From: Terrimonas sp.
GTDB lineage: Bacteria; Bacteroidota; Bacteroidia; Chitinophagales; Chitinophagaceae
Direction: 5' to 3'
Assembly (NCBI GenBank): GCA_016125075.1
Contig: WGMO01000017.1
Span: forward strand, 89,139-153,138
DNA length: 64,000 nt
In this document: piece by piece, positions 18,124 through 26,515 of the stretch
How the letters are laid out: each line of letters starts with the position of its first letter
How positions within the stretch are numbered: the stretch's first letter is position 1
The notes under the pieces: generated by a model
Databases searched by the model: none
Seen by the model: the letters and a program-made list of their open reading frames with translations, nothing else
What the model was told of the DNA's origin: nothing
Position numbers and translations under genes: made by a program

Positions 18124-19419
18124 ATGGAAATCATTATTTTGCTGGGATTGATTTTTGTGAACGGGCTTTTTACCATGTCAGAAATCGCATTGGTTTCGGC
18201 CAGGAAATCAAGACTGGAAAGCATGGCGGATAAAGGTGATATACATGCCCGCCGGGCACTTGAGTTGTCAGAAAATCCGGAAATCTTTTTATCGGCTGCA
18301 CAGATCGGCATCACCCTGATCGCCATTTTAACAGGTGTCTATTCCGGGGAGCGGTTCAGCAGTGATCTTGAACCCTATGTGGCGAAAATCAGTTCACTGG
18401 CCCCTTACGCAGATACGATTGCCACAACGATCATTGTCATCCTGGTCACTTTCCTCTCTATTATTTTTGGGGAATTGATTCCGAAAAGGATCGGGTTGCT
18501 AAGGGCAGAGAGGATTTCCATCCTGGTGGCCGGGCCCATGGGTTTCTTTGCCAGGCTGACCCACCCCATTGTTTGGTTATTGAATATTGTCAGTAATCTT
18601 TTCTTCCGGATCTTCAACATCAGGAGGATGAAAGAGGATGCCGTAACGGAAGAAGAGATCAAAACCATGATCACCGAAGGAACGGAAGCGGGGACGATTG
18701 ACGAAGCCGAACAGGAGATCATAGAAAGGGTATTCCATCTTGGCGACCGGAATATCACCTCCCTGATGACACACCGGAGCGATATCATTTGGTTTGACCT
18801 GAATGACAATGAAGAAAAAATCAAAGAGAAAATATTGAAGGAGCCCCACTCCGTTTATCCAATTTGCGATGGCGATATCGACCACCTGAAAGGGATCGTG
18901 ACGCTGAAGGACCTCTACATTACGAATGACCTAACGCTTTTCAAGCATATCATGAATCCCACACTCTTTGTGCCGGAGAACAATTCGGCCTACCAGTTGC
19001 TGGAAAAATTCAAAACCACCCGGCAGCATGCCTGCTTTATCGTTGATGAATACGGCACCCTGCAAGGGATGATTACCCTGAATGATATCCTGGAAGCCAT
19101 TGTAGGCGACCTGCCCCAGCCGGATATCAATGACTATGAGATCGTGGAAAGGCAGGATGGTTCTTACCTGGTGGACGCACAGATTCCCTTCTATGATTTC
19201 CTCGACAGGTTTGAAAAAACAGAATGGATGAATGAGGGCGAACACGAATTCGATACCCTTGCGGGTTTCATCCTGCATGAATTGGAACACATACCACAAA
19301 CGGGAGAAACATTTGAATGGAAAGGATTCTCCCTGGAAATCGTGGATATGGACGGCCACCGGATTGATAAGGTAATGGTCAAGATCAGCAATGAACTACG
19401 GGATGAAATGGATGAATAA
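18124..19419 (+). CDS. CNNM/CorC-type transporter with CBS domains (hemolysin family)
   Basis: A 431-residue protein. The N-terminal DUF21/CNNM domain (~1-190) has four hydrophobic segments and the motifs TMSEIALVSARKSRLE and GELIPKRIGL. Two CBS domains (~205-335, with MTHRSDIIWF and FIVDEYGTLQGMITLNDILE) and a C-terminal CorC/HlyC domain (~350-430) follow. The family handles divalent cations, mainly Mg2+ or Co2+ efflux; the old name hemolysin is misleading. The ATG at 18124 is chosen over an upstream start at 18082, which overlaps the PAP2 gene. The four-base gap suggests an operon with PAP2. Confidence 0.93.
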   Translation: MEIIILLGLIFVNGLFTMSEIALVSARKSRLESMADKGDIHARRALELSENPEIFLSAAQIGITLIAILTGVYSGERFSSDLEPYVAKISSLAPYADTIATTIIVILVTFLSIIFGELIPKRIGLLRAERISILVAGPMGFFARLTHPIVWLLNIVSNLFFRIFNIRRMKEDAVTEEEIKTMITEGTEAGTIDEAEQEIIERVFHLGDRNITSLMTHRSDIIWFDLNDNEEKIKEKILKEPHSVYPICDGDIDHLKGIVTLKDLYITNDLTLFKHIMNPTLFVPENNSAYQLLEKFKTTRQHACFIVDEYGTLQGMITLNDILEAIVGDLPQPDINDYEIVERQDGSYLVDAQIPFYDFLDRFEKTEWMNEGEHEFDTLAGFILHELEHIPQTGETFEWKGFSLEIVDMDGHRIDKVMVKISNELRDEMDE

Positions 19420-19427
19420 ATCCGGTA

Positions 19428-19922
19428 TCAAAAAGTAAATACTGCCTTCGTATTCGGGTAATCCAGTTTGGTACTCTTTCTCACACCGCCTTCTGTAACA
19501 TGCATGATATTGATCTGGCTGTTGATGAAATCATGCAGGATTGAATTGTTCATCTCGAGGCTTTTGAAACGGGTGATCCCGTTTACCTGTAAATAAACCC
19601 AGACTGCCTCCCGCTCCTTTTCAAATCCAATAAATTGAAGGGTATCCGTTATACCATCGGTTTTGAGGGATAAATGCGAAAAGATGTAATCCCTGACCAA
19701 CTGTCTATTCTGGTCATGCCGGTTGGCATCGGAAAGGTCAACCTTTGTCTTATTATTCTTTTCCAGAATCTCTTCAAAATCTTCCGTAAAAATTTTACAG
19801 CTGATCTCCAGGGTTTTATCGCTTGCATTATGGTTCACTTCTATTACACTCACATAAAAGGGGTGTAAAAGGGTAAAAACCGCTATCGATAACCACTTAA
19901 ATAATAAAGGTGCCATTGACAT
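19428..19922 (-). CDS. DUF6702 family protein, secreted
   Basis: A 164-residue protein. A hydrophobic signal segment (LLFKWLSIAVFTLLH) comes first and the mature part begins HPFYVSVIEVNHNASDKTLEISCKIFTEDFEEIL, which is how DUF6702 proteins of Bacteroidota begin. The C-terminus, KSTKLDYPNTKAVFTF, is also typical. Function is unknown; it is often found beside a HupE-like membrane protein and an M1 peptidase, as here, although it is divergent from them. The open frame reaches 20018, but the ATG at 19922 gives the short signal peptide of the family. The stop lies 8 bases from the stop of the convergent CNNM gene. Confidence 0.78.
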   Translation of the reverse strand: MSMAPLLFKWLSIAVFTLLHPFYVSVIEVNHNASDKTLEISCKIFTEDFEEILEKNNKTKVDLSDANRHDQNRQLVRDYIFSHLSLKTDGITDTLQFIGFEKEREAVWVYLQVNGITRFKSLEMNNSILHDFINSQINIMHVTEGGVRKSTKLDYPNTKAVFTF

Positions 19923-20022
19923 ATTTTTTTTCGGGATTACAAAACTCTGATTTATTTTGATCTTTCGACTGGATTTATGACGATAAAAACGGGATATTTG
20001 TTGGCTGTAATATGACATAAAT

Positions 20023-20601
20023 ATGGGGGATTTTGGATTTTATTTCAAATGGGGATGGGAACATATCATTAGCAGGGATGCCCTGGATCACCAATTATTC
20101 ATTGCTGCGCTGGCAGCTATTTACCTGATCAAGGACTGGAAACAGGTGTTGATCCTTGTAACAGCATTTACCATCGGACATTCTGTTACCCTGGCCCTCA
20201 GTGTATTGGACATCATCCGGTTTTCCTCCCGCTGGGTGGAATTTTTGATTCCCTGTACGATTGTGCTGACCGCCATCAGTAACCTGTTTCAAAAAAAATT
20301 CACAACAAAATCAATCCGTATCAATTATTTCCTGGCTCTTTTTTTCGGACTCATACATGGAATGGGGTTTGCCAACGCCATCCGTTTTGCCTTGGCAGAG
20401 GATCAAAGCCTGGGATGGAGCCTTTTTGGTTTTAACCTGGGTCTTGAAGCTGGTCAGATAGCCGTAGTGATTTGCATTTTACTGATCACGCAGCTCGTCT
20501 TATCATTACTCAGGGTACCCCGCCGGGAATGGGTCCTTTTTTTATCGGCAGGCGTATTCAGTATTGCTTTAAAAATGTCTTTAGATCGTATACCATTTTA
20601 A
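20023..20601 (+). CDS. HupE/UreJ-family membrane protein
   Basis: A 192-residue membrane protein with six or so helices. The histidine-bearing segments DHQLFIAALAAIYL, TIGHSVTLALSVLD and FFGLIHGMGFAN are the hallmark of the HupE/UreJ group, whose members carry nickel or other metal ions; the Bacteroidota branch has no proven substrate. It starts five bases from the far end of the divergent DUF6702 open frame and is followed after 18 bases by an M1 peptidase, forming a small plus-strand operon. A link between metal uptake and the zinc peptidase is possible but not shown. Confidence 0.82.
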   Translation: MGDFGFYFKWGWEHIISRDALDHQLFIAALAAIYLIKDWKQVLILVTAFTIGHSVTLALSVLDIIRFSSRWVEFLIPCTIVLTAISNLFQKKFTTKSIRINYFLALFFGLIHGMGFANAIRFALAEDQSLGWSLFGFNLGLEAGQIAVVICILLITQLVLSLLRVPRREWVLFLSAGVFSIALKMSLDRIPF

Positions 20602-20619
20602 TAATAAACAAATATTCAC

Positions 20620-22995
20620 ATGAAGAAAATGATGACTTTGTTGCTGGCGGTATCCGCTTTATGGTTCTCCGCTTCAGCACAAAATACCCAAAACAATCCC
20701 GGATCTAACCACGGGAACAAGTTTGAACAACTCGGCAGTATTCTGCCCACTCCCAATGAATACAGGACTGCGAGTGGTGCCCCGGGCCCAAAATACTGGC
20801 AGCAACGGGCTGATTATGATATCAAATGTGATCTCGACGAGAAAAAACTGAAATTAACCGGCAGTGAAACCATCACTTATTTTAACAATTCCCCGAATGA
20901 GCTGACCTACCTATGGTTCCAGTTAGATGAAAACGAGCACAGTTCGGTGAAGAATGCCAATTACCAGGATGGGAGTTCCTTGCCCCGGCAGGCCAGCACC
21001 CAGATGCTGGACCGGATGTCAGAAACCAAAGAAGACAATGGTTATGGTGTCAATATCACAAAACTCACTGACCTCAATGGCAAGCCGCTAAAATACACCA
21101 TCAATAAGACCATGATGCGGGTCGATCTCCCGGTTGTGTTGAAACCGGGACAGCAATATATCGTGAAGATCGACTGGAATTACAAGATCAGCGACAGGAT
21201 GAGCATGGGCGGCCGTGGCGGATATGAATATTTTCCGGAAGATGGCAATTATCTTTTCACGATGACACAATGGTATCCCCGTTTATGTGTGTACAGTGAT
21301 TTTCAGGGCTGGCAAAACCACCAGTTCACCGGCCGCGGTGAATTTGCACTGACCTTTGGTAATTTCAAAGTGCAGATGACCGTCCCCGCCGATCACATCA
21401 TTGGCGCCACCGGTGAATGCCAGAATTACCAGCAGGTACTGACCCCTGCCCAATTCAGCCGATGGAAAAAAGCACAAACAGTAAAAGAGCCGATTGAAGT
21501 GGTGACCCTGGATGAAGCAAAGGCATCAGAACAGAAAAAAGACCAGGCCCGCAAGACATGGGTTTTCAAAGCCAATAATGTACGCGACTTTGCCTGGGGT
21601 TCCTCCCGGAAATTCATATGGGATGCTATGCCGGCATATGTAGAGGGTAAAAAAGTGATGGCGATGAGCTATTATGGCAAGGAAGCCTATGGCGTTTACC
21701 GGCCCTTTTCCACGAAAGCTGTTGCCCATACGATCAAGACCTATTCAAAGTTCACGATACCCTATCCCTACCCGGTAGCGCAAAGCGTTGAAGCTGCTAA
21801 CGGTATGGAATACCCTATGATTTGTTTCAATTTTGGGAGGACCGAAAAGGATGGCACGTATTCGGAAGCCACCAAAAACGGGATGCTGGGTGTGATCATC
21901 CATGAAGTCGGACATAATTTCTTCCCGATGATCATCAACAGCGATGAACGCCAGTGGAGCTGGATGGATGAAGGCCTGAACACTTTTGTGGAATATCTGA
22001 CAGAAGAGTTATGGGACAATAAGTTTCCCAGCCGAAGGGGGCCCGCCTTTACGATCACCGATTATATGAGCCTCCCGAAAGACCAGTTGGAGCCCATCAT
22101 GACGAATTCTGAAAATATTATCGGTTTTGGGCCCAATGCATACTCAAAACCCGCAACCGGTTTAAATATTCTCCGGGAAACCATCATGGGCAGAGAACTG
22201 TTTGATTTTGCCTTTAAGGAATATGCCAGGCGCTGGGCGTTTAAACATCCTGAACCGGCCGATCTTTTCAGGACCCTGGAAGATGCCAGCGGTGAGGACC
22301 TGGATTGGTTCTGGAGAGGATGGTTTTACAGCACCGATGCCTGTGATATCTCACTGGACACGGTAAAATATGCGCAACCTGTAATAGCAGATGTTTCCGG
22401 CATGAAAGAGACCACCGCCAAGGTGAGCCTTCCCAAACCTTCTGTAAACAGCTTTGAAGACATTTCAAAGATCAGGAACCGGGAAGATAAAAACATCACC
22501 TTCCAGACCGATGCAGACCCTTCCTTAAGGGATTTCTACTGGAGGTATGACCGTGACATGGAGCCCTATGATTCCACCAGGTATGAGATTACCAACGCCC
22601 CGAGAGTGGAAGAAATGGATGATGCCACCAGGGCTATTTATGAAAACAAGCATCTTTACGAACTTACTTTCAGCAATAAAGGCGGACTGGTGATGCCCAT
22701 CATCATCGAATGGACCTATGAAGACGGTACCACTGAAATTGACAGGATACCCGCCCAGGTGTGGAGAAAAAATGAAAATAAAGTGATCAAGACCTTTGTA
22801 AAAGACAAGAAAGTAAAATCGATCAGGCTGGATCCGATGCGTGAAACAGCCGATATCAATGAAAATAATAATACCTGGGGGGATATCGCACCTGAACCGA
22901 CCAAGTTCCAGCTTTTCAAACAAAAGCAACAGGCCAGGGGTCAATCACAGGGTATTAACCCCATGCAAAAGGCAAAAGAGAAAAAAGGGTTTTAA
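20620..22995 (+). CDS. M1-family zinc metallopeptidase, secreted
   Basis: A 791-residue protein. It has a signal peptide (MKKMMTLLLAVSALWFSASAQ) and an M1 N-terminal beta domain. The zinc site is H428-E429-V-G-H432 followed 19 residues later by E451 in WMDEGLNTFVEY. The exopeptidase motif GAMEN of classic M1 enzymes appears here as AANGMEYPM (~390), so aminopeptidase activity is plausible but the site differs. A long C-terminal region (~590-791) carries no known catalytic motif and ends in a basic tail. It is the last gene of the HupE operon and is followed by a strong terminator at 23015-23042. Confidence 0.92.
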   Translation: MKKMMTLLLAVSALWFSASAQNTQNNPGSNHGNKFEQLGSILPTPNEYRTASGAPGPKYWQQRADYDIKCDLDEKKLKLTGSETITYFNNSPNELTYLWFQLDENEHSSVKNANYQDGSSLPRQASTQMLDRMSETKEDNGYGVNITKLTDLNGKPLKYTINKTMMRVDLPVVLKPGQQYIVKIDWNYKISDRMSMGGRGGYEYFPEDGNYLFTMTQWYPRLCVYSDFQGWQNHQFTGRGEFALTFGNFKVQMTVPADHIIGATGECQNYQQVLTPAQFSRWKKAQTVKEPIEVVTLDEAKASEQKKDQARKTWVFKANNVRDFAWGSSRKFIWDAMPAYVEGKKVMAMSYYGKEAYGVYRPFSTKAVAHTIKTYSKFTIPYPYPVAQSVEAANGMEYPMICFNFGRTEKDGTYSEATKNGMLGVIIHEVGHNFFPMIINSDERQWSWMDEGLNTFVEYLTEELWDNKFPSRRGPAFTITDYMSLPKDQLEPIMTNSENIIGFGPNAYSKPATGLNILRETIMGRELFDFAFKEYARRWAFKHPEPADLFRTLEDASGEDLDWFWRGWFYSTDACDISLDTVKYAQPVIADVSGMKETTAKVSLPKPSVNSFEDISKIRNREDKNITFQTDADPSLRDFYWRYDRDMEPYDSTRYEITNAPRVEEMDDATRAIYENKHLYELTFSNKGGLVMPIIIEWTYEDGTTEIDRIPAQVWRKNENKVIKTFVKDKKVKSIRLDPMRETADINENNNTWGDIAPEPTKFQLFKQKQQARGQSQGINPMQKAKEKKGF

Positions 22996-23014
22996 TGAGC
23001 TCATCATCATCAAT

Positions 23015-23042
23015 AAAAAACCGCTCTCCGGAGCGGTTTTTT
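23015..23042. terminator. Terminator after the M1 peptidase gene
   Basis: CCGCTC (23021-23026) pairs with GAGCGG (23031-23036) around TCCG and is flanked by A6 and T6, so it works on both strands. It separates the M1 gene from the convergent SPFH operon whose last frame ends at 23046. Confidence 0.8.
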
Positions 23043-23045
23043 CTT

Positions 23046-23117
23046 TTAACATCCCACCAGGAATCCCAGGAGGGCAAAAACAAAAGGGAAAAAAACAAAA
23101 AAATATTTCCTGGTCAT
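23046..23117 (-). CDS. Possible 23-residue membrane peptide coupled to the RHH gene
   Basis: An ATG at 23117 begins one base after the stop (23121-23119) of the ribbon-helix-helix gene and reads 23 residues: a short basic start (MTRK), a hydrophobic stretch rich in Phe, Leu and Val (residues 5-22) and a final Cys. It ends three bases before the terminator at 23042. The fit of start, single helix and stop inside the operon suggests a real small membrane protein. Without homologues this rests on position and composition only. Confidence 0.4.
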   Translation of the reverse strand: MTRKYFFVFFPFVFALLGFLVGC

Positions 23118-23118
23118 A

Positions 23119-23310
23119 TCATTGATTTTTAGGGTTGGGTTTATCGGGCCGGGAATCCTTCTTCTTAACCCGGCCGGCGTCCTGCAATTGTTGGAACAGC
23201 AGGTATTCAATTTGGCCGTTGACACTGCGGAATTCATCCGCGGCCCATTTCTCCAGGGCCTTATACGTATCATTATCGATTCTTATAACAAAACTTTTCT
23301 TCTGGCTCAA
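23119..23310 (-). CDS. Arc/MetJ-type ribbon-helix-helix DNA-binding protein
   Basis: A 63-residue protein. The segment KSFVIRIDNDTYKALEKWAADEFRSVNGQIEYLLFQQLQDAG is a classic ribbon-helix-helix: one beta strand with alternating residues, then two helices, the second starting with the N-cap SVNGQIEYLL. A basic, proline-rich tail follows. Such proteins bind DNA as dimers and often lie on tandem short repeats. Here it is the third gene of an SPFH operon whose promoter carries two TGATATCA palindromes 11 bp apart, which makes it the nearest candidate regulator. No toxin gene is adjacent. Confidence 0.85.
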   Translation of the reverse strand: MSQKKSFVIRIDNDTYKALEKWAADEFRSVNGQIEYLLFQQLQDAGRVKKKDSRPDKPNPKNQ

Positions 23311-23320
23311 AACATTTGTT

Positions 23321-23836
23321 TTATTTCTTAGATACCGGTACGAGCTGTTCTACGGCCCGCGTAAACCCTTTTAATTTTCCGGAACTGATAAATATCTTTC
23401 TGCCGGATTTCAACACAAACTGTAAGCCCCTGGGGGATCCTGCATGATGGACCCTGCCATATCCGAAACTAAACCGCTTGTAACCCACACGCAGGAAAGG
23501 GCTTCTTCTTTCGTATACCCTGGCCATATCCTGTTTTCCGATCCAGGCATATTTTTTCATAACCGGCCACCACCTGAAATAAATGGCCTCATCTGTCACG
23601 ATAGTTTCAAACCTTACGATAAAAACAAAATACAGGAACAGGATGTTCAGGGGGATGATAAAGGCGAGGATCACCATTTCCTCCGGTTTCAGTTCTTTGA
23701 CCTGGTATCCAAAAAAAATAAGTGCTCCTGCAATTACCAATACAGGCGAAAGCAACAGCAAACCAATCCATGGTTTTCTGAACTGTTGTGTTTCCCTGAA
23801 CTGAACAGTGCCTTTTATTTGTCTTTCTTTTTTCAT
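23321..23836 (-). CDS. DUF6141-type membrane protein
   Basis: A 171-residue protein. Two hydrophobic helices (PWIGLLLLSPVLVIAGALIFFGYQV and EEMVILAFIIPLNILFLYFVFIV) are followed by a soluble domain with beta-rich pattern (FETIVTDEAIYFRWWPVMKKYAWIG through KSGRKIFISSGKLKGFTRAVEQLV), reminiscent of PH-like domains behind paired membrane helices. I assign DUF6141 from memory of this layout. The Met at 23836 is preferred over the far upstream 23884, which touches the SPFH stop. It sits 47 bases after the SPFH gene and 10 before the RHH gene, so it belongs to the same operon. Confidence 0.65.
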   Translation of the reverse strand: MKKERQIKGTVQFRETQQFRKPWIGLLLLSPVLVIAGALIFFGYQVKELKPEEMVILAFIIPLNILFLYFVFIVRFETIVTDEAIYFRWWPVMKKYAWIGKQDMARVYERRSPFLRVGYKRFSFGYGRVHHAGSPRGLQFVLKSGRKIFISSGKLKGFTRAVEQLVPVSKK

Positions 23837-23883
23837 GATACATTCATTTGAGCAGCCGCCAGCTTCCCAATTCCATACCTGCA

Positions 23884-24747
23884 CTATTGGTAAAGCGTGC
23901 CGGTGTTCAGGATCGGCTGTGCTGCTTTTTCACCACAGAGTACCACCATTAGGTTACTCACCATGGCAGCCTTTTTTTCTTCATCCAACTCCACAATTTG
24001 TTTCCGGTTGAGCATTTCCAGCGCCATTTCCACCATCCCCACGGCACCTTCCACGATCTTGGTCCGGGCCGCTACGATCGCAGTTGCCTGCTGACGCTGT
24101 AACATAGCACCAGCAATTTCCTGGGCATAAGCCAGGTGTGCGATCCTGGCCTCCTTGATAATGATCCCGGCTGGCGCTAACCTTTCTGCCAGCTCCTTTT
24201 CAAGGATACCATTCACTTTATCACCCCCGTCGCGTAAGGTAATATCAGCATGTTCATCTTCCAGGTTGTCATAAGGAAAACTGTTGGCAAGGTGCCTGAC
24301 CGCTGCCTCACTCTGCACTTTCACATATCCTTCATAGTCTTCCACTTCATAAGCTGCCTTATAGGTATCACCTACCTGCCATACCACCACGGCCCCGATT
24401 TCAATCGGGTTTCCCATCTTGTCATTGACCTTCAGGGTCTGGCCCTGCAGGTTCTCAGAACGCAGTGAAATTTTTAGTTTGGTAAACAAAGGGTTTACAA
24501 AGAAGAGCCCGTCATCTTTGGCAGTACCCTTATAGTTACCAAAGAAATTCAGGACCCTTGAATGGTTGGGGTAAATGACCATCAGGCCCGACATAATAAA
24601 AATACTGCCGATCAAACATAGGATGGCACCCGCAATCATCCATCCCCCCTCCTGGATATGAATAAAACAATACACAGAAGCCGACAGGATGATCAGGGAC
24701 AAAAGCAGGGCCCAGTAGCCAGATACAGGTTTGATAATTTTTTCCAT
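23884..24747 (-). CDS. SPFH-domain (stomatin/prohibitin-like) protein
   Basis: A 287-residue protein. Two N-terminal hydrophobic helices (~12-32 and ~36-58) anchor it; the SPFH/Band 7 domain follows (~60-245), including VYPNHSRVLNFFGNYKGT, the pattern LRSENLQGQTLKVNDKMGNPIEIGAVVVWQV and the helical ERLAPAGIIIKEARIAHLAYAQEIAGAMLQRQQATAIVAAR. Proteins of this group build rings in membrane microdomains and steady membrane proteases or transporters. No NfeD partner gene is adjacent; instead it heads an operon with a two-helix membrane protein, an RHH regulator and a tiny membrane peptide. Confidence 0.92.
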   Translation of the reverse strand: MEKIIKPVSGYWALLLSLIILSASVYCFIHIQEGGWMIAGAILCLIGSIFIMSGLMVIYPNHSRVLNFFGNYKGTAKDDGLFFVNPLFTKLKISLRSENLQGQTLKVNDKMGNPIEIGAVVVWQVGDTYKAAYEVEDYEGYVKVQSEAAVRHLANSFPYDNLEDEHADITLRDGGDKVNGILEKELAERLAPAGIIIKEARIAHLAYAQEIAGAMLQRQQATAIVAARTKIVEGAVGMVEMALEMLNRKQIVELDEEKKAAMVSNLMVVLCGEKAAQPILNTGTLYQ

Positions 24748-24766
24748 TGTATAGTGTTTAATTGTA

Positions 24767-24814
24767 TGATATCAATTTGATATCAAAATTATACTATTTG
24801 TTAGAATTTTCAAA
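24767..24814 (-). promoter_or_regulatory. Promoter of the SPFH operon with tandem palindromic operator
   Basis: On the minus strand a -33 TTTG (24814-24811) is 19 bases from a -7 TAATTTTG (24791-24784). Two identical 8-bp palindromes TGATATCA lie at 24767-24774 and 24778-24785, centres 11 bp apart (one helical turn); the second extends to a 12-bp palindrome (24776-24787) and overlaps the -7 box. The predicted transcription start (~24777) sits between them, so binding there would block transcription. Confidence 0.6.
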
Positions 24815-24925
24815 AATTTCCAGGTTCTTTTCCGACCGAAAATTTTTATTTCCGGGCAACCGATCGGTCTTTATTTCCTTCTAGGTCTTATATTGTATCG
24901 AAAATTCATTCTTAAACATCTGGTT

Positions 24926-25744
24926 ATGAAAAAGATGCTATTGGCTGGCCTGGGAATTGTTATGTATACGGCTGAACTGCTGGCAGCACAGGTGGATACG
25001 GTGGTGATCCACAGCGACGCCATGAAAAAGGACTTCAACTGTTATGTGGTATTGCCGGATAATTACCAGGGAGGCGATAAACACTACCCGGTCGTTTACC
25101 TGCTTCATGGTTACAGCGGCAATTCTTCCGACTGGTTAAACAAGGACCCCGATTTAAAGAAGGAGGCTGACAACAATAACCTCATTATTGTTTGCCCGGA
25201 AGGTGGGTATAGCAGTTGGTATTTTGACAGCCCCGTAGATACCAGCATGAAATATGAAACTTATATCGGGAAGGAAGTGCCGGTCTTCATCGACAGGCAT
25301 TACCGCACCCTCCCCAATCGGAATGGAAGGGCGATCACCGGGTTAAGCATGGGCGGGCATGGCGGGATGTTCATCGGTCTCCGGCATCCGGATATGTTTG
25401 GCGCCTGCGGGAGTATGAGCGGCGGTGTTGATATTAATTGTTGTGTCGACAGGTTTGATGTAGCCTTAAGGATTGGGGATACAGCACAGCATGCTGACAA
25501 CTGGAAATCATTTTCTGTGATGAACCTGGTGGAACAATATAACCGGCAGTTACCGCTTTCCATCATCATCGATTGTGGCACCGAAGATTTTTTCTATTCG
25601 ATCAATCACCAGTTACATGAAAAAATGCTCAAACTGAAAATACTCCATGATTATACAGAACGGCCCGGAGCGCATAACTGGGCTTACTGGACAAATGCGG
25701 TAAAATACCAGCTATTATTTTTTTCGGAATATTTTAAACACTAA
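24926..25744 (+). CDS. Esterase D-like alpha/beta-hydrolase, secreted
   Basis: A 272-residue protein with a signal peptide (MKKMLLAGLGIVMYTAELLAA). The mature part follows the esterase D / antigen 85 layout: YPVVYLLHGYSGNSSDWL near the start (oxyanion region), the nucleophile in GLSMGGHGGM (about residue 147), an acid near IIDCGTEDFFYS and the catalytic His in GAHNWAYW. Members cleave acyl or feruloyl esters of sugars and small molecules in the periplasm. The ATG at 24926 gives a standard signal peptide, unlike the upstream start at 24893. It is divergent from the SPFH operon and convergent with the next gene. Confidence 0.9.
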   Translation: MKKMLLAGLGIVMYTAELLAAQVDTVVIHSDAMKKDFNCYVVLPDNYQGGDKHYPVVYLLHGYSGNSSDWLNKDPDLKKEADNNNLIIVCPEGGYSSWYFDSPVDTSMKYETYIGKEVPVFIDRHYRTLPNRNGRAITGLSMGGHGGMFIGLRHPDMFGACGSMSGGVDINCCVDRFDVALRIGDTAQHADNWKSFSVMNLVEQYNRQLPLSIIIDCGTEDFFYSINHQLHEKMLKLKILHDYTERPGAHNWAYWTNAVKYQLLFFSEYFKH

Positions 25745-25751
25745 ACAGGGT

Positions 25752-26438
25752 TCAGTTGCCCCCGGTTCTGCCGTCCCTGACTTTAATTTTTTTCTTTCCG
25801 GAGTTCTGTTTCTCAAACTCCAGCACCTGTTTAGGTTTGGCAACCGTTTTGATGGCAGCAGAATCAGACAGGGGGTCTTTATTAACATCAATCGGGGCCA
25901 GGTCTTCAAGATCATTTTTCAGTTTACCCAGCTGGTATTCCTCTGTTTTCAGGATTCGCCCATATTCAGGATCAAAATATTTCCAGGTGCCGTGCCTGAG
26001 TGCGGTGCCTTCGAGTTTAACCCTGACCCTGTCCACAATTTTTGTCGGGTCCAACAGATCATACACATCAACCGTATCATAGGGATTATCGGGGTTCACC
26101 GCTTTCCAGCTTTCTTCCCTGATCATTCCACCCCAACGGTTATAATAATAACATTTCCCGTTTTTATTCCCCCAACGGTAATTCTCCACCGACTGCAGAT
26201 CACCCATTAAAGTGAATTGCTGCCACTGGCCTTCTTTTTTGTCATCGATATAAATTCCCTGTTCTTCATAACCAGGTTCACCCCGCAGGGGCTGTACGGT
26301 ATTCACCCACCGGCCCTGTTTCTTTCCCTGTGCATCCACAATGTTCAAGGTATCCCCTTTTACGCCGATAATATAGCTTTTATACTGGCCAAAGCCATTC
26401 ATGGAAATCAGCAGAAATAGGATAAAGATATATCGCAT
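25752..26438 (-). CDS. MORN/YwqK-like repeat protein, secreted
   Basis: A 228-residue protein with a signal peptide (MRYIFILFLLISMNGFG). It contains repeats of the MORN/YwqK kind: DAQGKKQGRWVNT, GIYIDDKKEGQWQQF, NYRWGNKNGKCYYYNRWGGM and GTALRHGTWKYFDPEYGRI. In Bacteroidota such proteins are secreted and common, sometimes labelled YwqK antitoxins, but that label does not imply a toxin here and none is adjacent. The last ~60 residues are charged and end KKKIKVRDGRTGGN. It is convergent with the esterase gene, separated by 7 bases, and divergent from the beta-propeller gene. Confidence 0.78.
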   Translation of the reverse strand: MRYIFILFLLISMNGFGQYKSYIIGVKGDTLNIVDAQGKKQGRWVNTVQPLRGEPGYEEQGIYIDDKKEGQWQQFTLMGDLQSVENYRWGNKNGKCYYYNRWGGMIREESWKAVNPDNPYDTVDVYDLLDPTKIVDRVRVKLEGTALRHGTWKYFDPEYGRILKTEEYQLGKLKNDLEDLAPIDVNKDPLSDSAAIKTVAKPKQVLEFEKQNSGKKKIKVRDGRTGGN

Positions 26439-26515
26439 AGTTTAGTAAGTTTGATAATTACTGGCATACAAACTTCCCGCCAAACCCAAGTTACTAACGA
26501 AAAATTATATTGTTT

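Noticed and set aside
25752..26438. YwqK antitoxin in a toxin-antitoxin pair
   Set aside because: The MORN-like protein has a signal peptide and no toxin gene is next to it; the antitoxin label from databases does not fit.
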